Shown here in pieces: positions 59,861-64,000 of a stretch of DNA of 64,000 bases (its first letter is position 1; each line of letters begins with the position of its first letter). The DNA is from Ceriagrion tenellum. Taxonomy: Eukaryota > Arthropoda > Insecta > Odonata > Coenagrionidae. The notes under the pieces were generated by a model. That model made no database searches. It was not told where the DNA came from and saw only the letters and a program-made list of their open reading frames with translations. A program made the translations under genes and the position numbers. The stretch spans positions 77,917,696 to 77,981,695 of the forward strand of contig OY720643.1 of assembly GCA_963169105.1 (NCBI GenBank), written 5' to 3'.

Positions 59861-60132
59861 AAAATATATATTAGTGTATAAAATTCATTCCTCGTATTAA
59901 TACCTTCCTCACGACCATCCTGCCAATCCCACTTATTATTTTATAAATCATTTATTCTGTACATTAGTTGCTTGATATTTATCTAAAAAGTTATCAAGTA
60001 TTTGGTTCTTATGTTGTAGGGTCCTCGCACGTGCCTAAAAGACCTAAAGATTTTACATTGAATTGATATCGAAGACTTCTGGTTTAAGTTTATAATTTCA
60101 TGCTTACCCTAATGTCTCTACCGGTATTCATA

Positions 60133-60337
60133 AAGACCGCTTTACACGGTACATTTTATTGTACAAACTAATGTATGAACTCTTGCATGAGGAAAATTGT
60201 ACCGTGTAAAGCGGCAAATTGTATGATTGTCTGAATGACTTAACGGGAAATGGAACCTGCTCTATTTCCATTCAGTTTCTTGTACATTCTATGATACATT
60301 CGTTTGTACAATAAATTGTACCGTGTAAAGCGGCCTT
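60133..60337. mobile_element. MITE with AAGRCCGCTTTACACGG ends, copy 2
   Basis: A 205-bp element. The left end AAGACCGCTTTACACGGTAC and the inverted right end AAGGCCGCTTTACACGGTAC continue as near-identical arms for about 45 bp (with TTTATTGTACAAAC inside). An internal direct copy TTGTACCGTGTAAAGCGGC lies at about 60196-60214, so the unit has an extra copy of its own terminus. It is related to the elements at 32807-33005 and 44953-45168. Confidence 0.85.
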
Positions 60338-60559
60338 AACTGAAGCGGCCGCGCGGAATATTTTTATCGTCGGCAATCAGGTTGAGAGAAGCAAAAACAT
60401 ATATATATATTCATCAGTTATATCTTGAGTAGTGGTAGTATGTTCTTCTACGTATCACTCCTGGTTTGTGGTCTGACTGCGTACCGTTGCCCTGAATGCT
60501 TTTGGCCCGTGCCTGGCATTCGAGGAAACTTGCGCGGTTCTGATTTGAACTGGGATGAG

Positions 60560-60636
60560 TGCTGCATGCCTGGTGTGGAATCACCCCGTGCCACACACCC
60601 TAGTGGTGGCTTGCACGGTATTTCGTAGATGTAGAT
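60560..60636 (+). mobile_element. CR1-like LINE 3' tail
   Basis: GCTGCATGCCTGGTGTGGAA, CACCCCGTGCCACACACCCT, GTGGTGGCTTGCACGGTATT and TCGTAGATGTAGATC match the end of the 1.47-kb LINE step by step. Only the 3' UTR is recognisable; upstream similarity cannot be followed with confidence. Confidence 0.8.
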
Positions 60637-60773
60637 CAGTCCGAACATTTGTGTGCTACCGCTCTTGACACCTTCCTCTTTCAAATTATAGGCGTAGTTG
60701 GTCCCGAAAGGTCTCGCTGGTTTCAGAAACGAATAAATCTAGCGAATAATGGATAAATAAAGGTGAGTGAGAG

Positions 60774-60835
60774 TTGCCACTTCGCTCTGGTTAGAAAACA
60801 CCTCGACTAGGCCGTGACTATTTGAGACCCTACAC
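60774..60835 (+). pseudogene. CR1-like LINE coding fragment
   Basis: GCCACTTCGCTCTGGTTAGA, AACACCTCGACTAGGCCGTG and ACTATTTGAGACCCTACA match position by position the segment of the 51.8-kb copy encoding CYFALIRPHLEYAVSIWDP. It contains an in-frame stop. It is only about 60 bases long, without the rest of the element, and lies 140 bases after a LINE tail of the same type. Confidence 0.7.
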
Positions 60836-61055
60836 AGACAGTGGCGGGAGTGATTTTCGTTTATGTGCGGATTTGCGTGAAACTGCTTACGTGTACTTAT
60901 TATTAATATGTAAGGATAAAAGCGAACAAAATTGCGCATTCCCGATATGGTTTCTTAGCAATATTATGTTAATTAGTTGACTTATGGCACTTGAAATATA
61001 TTACTGAATAATTCGATGACATTTAACATGACATATTAACCAACTTAAATCAGAG

Positions 61056-61827
61056 TTGATTTCTTTACTTAGAAAATGTTATCAGTTAAGATTCATCTGT
61101 ACAGCGGCTGGTATTAGAATGGTCTACTTTGCACTAGTAAATTCAAGACTGCAATATGGTATTGAGGGGGGGGGGGCATATGAAACTAGTTTGAATCCTC
61201 TGTTGGTAGCTCAGAAACGTATTGTATGTGTTATGTTGCGGGCACAAATACCACACATAGCTTCCCTCTTTTTAAAGAATTGAATATTTTACCTTTAAGG
61301 CATTTATTTGTGTACAAGTTCCTAAGGACTTATTTCAATCGTCGCGGTGAAATGAAGGCACCACGAGCACATGAGCTCCGAAGTCACATAAATGTTGCGA
61401 TACCAAGACCAAGAAACGAAATTTTTAGACAAAGTTATCTTTTCTTTGGGCCCAAACTTCTATCCGCATTGCCAAAACATATTGTAACATTGACAAGTGG
61501 AGCTAAATTTTGTAAAATTCTGAAAAAATTGTTATTTGACACTCAGGATGTTTGTCATTTATTGTTGAAACAAGTGTGACTATGTAATAATGTTACTTAT
61601 ACCTTCTGAGCATATAATTGCCAATTTGTTTATCAAAATGTACGTTTTCTATTAATGTGTCAACACGCCATCGCAGAGATGACGAATGTTAAAAGATAAT
61701 CGCGTCGGTAACCCCAAAGCGGGCATTCCCAAAGGGGTACCCATATTCCCGGCAAATTTGTTGTTGTTTATGTAATTACCTATGTAATGACTTGTTGTCG
61801 TGGAATACATTCCTTATTATTATTATT
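61056..61827 (+). pseudogene. Jockey-group LINE, C-terminal RT region and complete 3' end
   Basis: Two overlapping frames join across a short indel: YFALVNSRLQYGIEGG and AYETSLNPLLVAQKRIVCVM, then FPLFKELNILPLRHLFVYKF, LRTYFNRRGEMKAPRAHELR, FFGPKLLSALPKHI and KFCKILKKLLFD. This is the region after the RT core in a non-LTR element distinct from the CR1-like copies, perhaps Daphne- or L2-like. A run of nine or more G at about 61167 sits at a damaged point. The 3' UTR has GGTAACCCCAAAGCGGGCAT and ends in a (TTA)n tail near 61815-61827. 5'-truncated and inactive. Confidence 0.8.
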
Positions 61828-63684
61828 TGCGCGGAATATCTTGTAAACGCGAAAACATACGCTTCATATTATTATAATAGTGGAAGTCAAATATCAAGGT
61901 GTCATGCCGTATAAAAAGCACGTATTTGCATACGTTTGCGCGAAAATTTTGAATTCCACGCGATAACAGTGCCGTATTTGAGACGAAAATTTTAAGTATT
62001 ATTCTTGCATCATTCATATTGCAATATGTTTAGTATGTTAAACGTAAAAATAGATGTACTTAATCGAATTGTTGTCCAAGACTTTTTTCGAATTTCTGTA
62101 ATAGTTATTTAAATGTGCCCTCAGTGACTGTCGATTTGCCCTCCAACTATCTAATTCGCACAATAAAATAAAAATTAGTCTCATGCTTCGATAAAAACGG
62201 CTGAAGGCGACCATTCAGCTGTTGGTGACTCTGGTGAAGGATGGACTGGTTACGTAGCCAATTGAACCTCGGGAGGTTATACTCTCGACTGAGATTACTT
62301 AGAAATTTCAGGTTAGTGGAATTTCAGAATGACGTGAGGCGATCGTTCATTTCCAACTTCTCGGGTACTAATTGAAGAGACAAAATAAAAGAAATAAATT
62401 TCCGAACTGATGCATACAAAAATTCGGTCGCACCAGTAGTAGCTACGAAAAAAAATAGATCGAGCCACCTACAATAAGACTCTTCATTAACTTTTACAGT
62501 TTACTTTTGTTCTCCCCCTCTTCCTATTTCCGTGTGGCCAACTGAAGCTGTGAAAAACTTGAATTAGGTGTGTATTTTGTGTTTAAACATTATATTTAAA
62601 ATGCTGTGTGCCCTCAATTGATCTATCAGAAGTTGAGATGATGAAAATTCAGTTTCATATTGTCTTGGGAAAAATTTTTGGTAGGGAACTATGAATGCTG
62701 CTCTGTGTTATTTCTAACCCTTTAATCCGTCTCCTTTCGACTTTTCCGTATTTCCTTACCGTGATCTTTAAAGTTCTTCCTAGCTATGTGGTCTATATTT
62801 CGTTCGGAAATATTAAAAGTCGTAAGTGTTAGAGCTGATCGAAACACATCAGCAAACATGAACGACGTTGAATGAAGCGATGTGTGCTTGCGAAACGTTT
62901 GGTTATCTGCAATCCAAGGATGCGCAAAGGTCACGGTCGGATTCTGTTTGTATGGCTGTCGATTTTGTTCAAAACAAGTGCCTAAAAATGTAAACTCGTA
63001 ACCACAAACTACTTATCAATTTCACGCTATCTTTGTATGACACCCTTACATAAAATCAACGCAAAAGCCACAATTGTGGCTGCGGATATCGACAGTCTTT
63101 TATTGCTTAGCGCGTATCAACTCGAGGCAATTATCTGTTTTGAAGTCCACTACCTGGTTCTGAAAGGAATAGGAAGCAAGTGCACTGTTTTGTTGCAAAA
63201 TGAGCTGTCTATTATAGCGTATGAAAACCTCCCTGGGTGTCCCAAACTGTACTACCATCAACGCCTTGACTGTAAACCTCTCATCATATGAACAAACATT
63301 TGCATCCACCCTTGGCCGCAAAAATAAACATGAAAAATATCGATATATTTTTAACCGCGTCCAATGCTGCAAAAAAAATAATGCGTTCGCCGCTAATATT
63401 TTCGCCACCAGTTGAAAGTTATTTTCCTACATTTAAGTACACCGTGCGGCGTGTGTCAGCTCAGTTCGGCCTGACAAGGGTAACTGGCTAGCATTTGTGC
63501 GGCCAAAACGTCCACATCAGAACCCGAATGCGACACAAATCCACTGCTGTTCGTAAAAAGAAACGTCCATGTTTGGATTTTGTGCGTTGGATGTGGAATC
63601 AGTTCTTGCGCGCATTGTCGCGGCCGCGCAAAAATGTATGTTGGGTTCGTCCTCGGTGCGAAGTTGTTGCTGTGTAGTCGCGGT

Positions 63685-64000
63685 TTAAGGGAGATCCCTA
63701 ATCATAATGGAGACCATATTCGAATTATACATGTTAATTTCTGATGTTGTGGGAAGCATGAATAAAATGGCGCTTTAATATACTTTTATATGACTGAAAT
63801 TCTAAGTATCTAAAATATAACCAAATAAGTTAATAACTTGACTGATTTTTTTTCGCGCGCTACGTTTGAAAGTCCGTCACAACGGAAGGTTTCTTGTGAT
63901 CCTGAAAAAATTACGGCGGTGACAATGTGTTTTATTAAAAAAATAATTTAGGAAATATACAAATTATACACTGTCGCTTTATTGTAATGAGATCTAGGTG
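63685..64000 (-). mobile_element. TTAAGGTAGTTTGAGCGA family, copy F (cut by window end)
   Basis: An inverted copy: TTAAGGGAGATCCCTAATCA, ATAATGGAGACCATATTCGA, TTTCGCGCGCTACGTTTGAA, GTCCGTCACAACGGAAGGTT, CTTGTGATCCTGAAAAAATT and GGCGGTGACAATG run to the last base of the window. The terminal TIR is partly replaced (GGGAGATCCC instead of GGTAGTTTGAGCGA). The element probably continues for about 250 bases beyond the window. Confidence 0.8.

Larger units (their letters stand above)
3905..64000 (+). other. First intron of the PKC gene, running off the window
   Basis: The donor GTATGG follows codon 113, and no C1 or kinase-domain motif was recognised in any frame downstream, so the remainder of the window is read as one intron of more than 60 kb. 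Short exons below about 40 codons could have been missed. The interior contains only mobile-element remnants, unclassified repeats and GC-rich islands. Confidence 0.7.

Noticed and set aside
63037..63677. Cluster of overlapping open frames (60-102 codons) on both strands near the window end
   Set aside because: They overlap one another in several frames and strands and none resembles a known protein; consistent with chance in moderately CpG-rich DNA.

Overview
This looks like nuclear DNA from an arthropod, probably an insect with a large, repeat-rich genome. The evidence is GT/AG-spliced genes, one very long AT-rich intron, several clades of degraded non-LTR retrotransposons, many short inverted-repeat (MITE-like) elements and tRNA-derived SINE heads. 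Species cannot be settled from the window. There are no bacterial operons and no CRISPR array. I found no intact transposase and no intact reverse transcriptase.

Only two host genes can be supported, and they are head-to-head. On the minus strand a complete three-exon gene (CDS segments 3274..3353, 2579..2785 and 2281..2458) encodes a 154-residue mitochondrial A-type iron-sulfur assembly protein, ISCA2. On the plus strand, 212 bp away, the first coding exon (3566..3904) of a novel-type protein kinase C, the epsilon/Pkc98E class, encodes most of its C2 domain and ends on a phase-0 splice donor. No later exon of the kinase was recognised, so from 3905 to the end the window reads as more than 60 kb of first intron, or intron plus undetected short exons. 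The 212-bp spacer is CpG-rich and carries sequence matches to known promoter elements. One of them is a perfect TISU/YY1-type motif built around the ISCA2 start codon.

The intron falls into two parts. From about 4.8 to 10.7 kb it is strongly CpG-poor and almost free of recognisable transposons. After about 10.8 kb CpG becomes frequent and mobile elements dominate. These include a family of about 560-bp elements with TTAAGGTAGTTTGAGCGA ends (six copies), CR1-like LINE copies sharing a characteristic 3' tail, remnants of a second LINE type, 3' ends of a third, SINE heads, foldback elements and three copies of an unclassified repeat at 37.7-42.4 kb. One of those three copies is split by a 1.47-kb LINE insertion. 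Two GC-rich islands (52.5-53.1 and 58.7-59.0 kb) stand out and could be internal promoters.

The most rewarding observations are the CpG domain boundary, the ISCA2/PKC shared promoter with its TISU element, the nested LINE with a 33-nt copied segment exactly at its 5' junction, a 188-bp snapback insertion with a perfect 43-nt hairpin and a 13-bp target duplication, and the six-copy TTAA-flanked family. I do not see a convincing new multi-gene system here.
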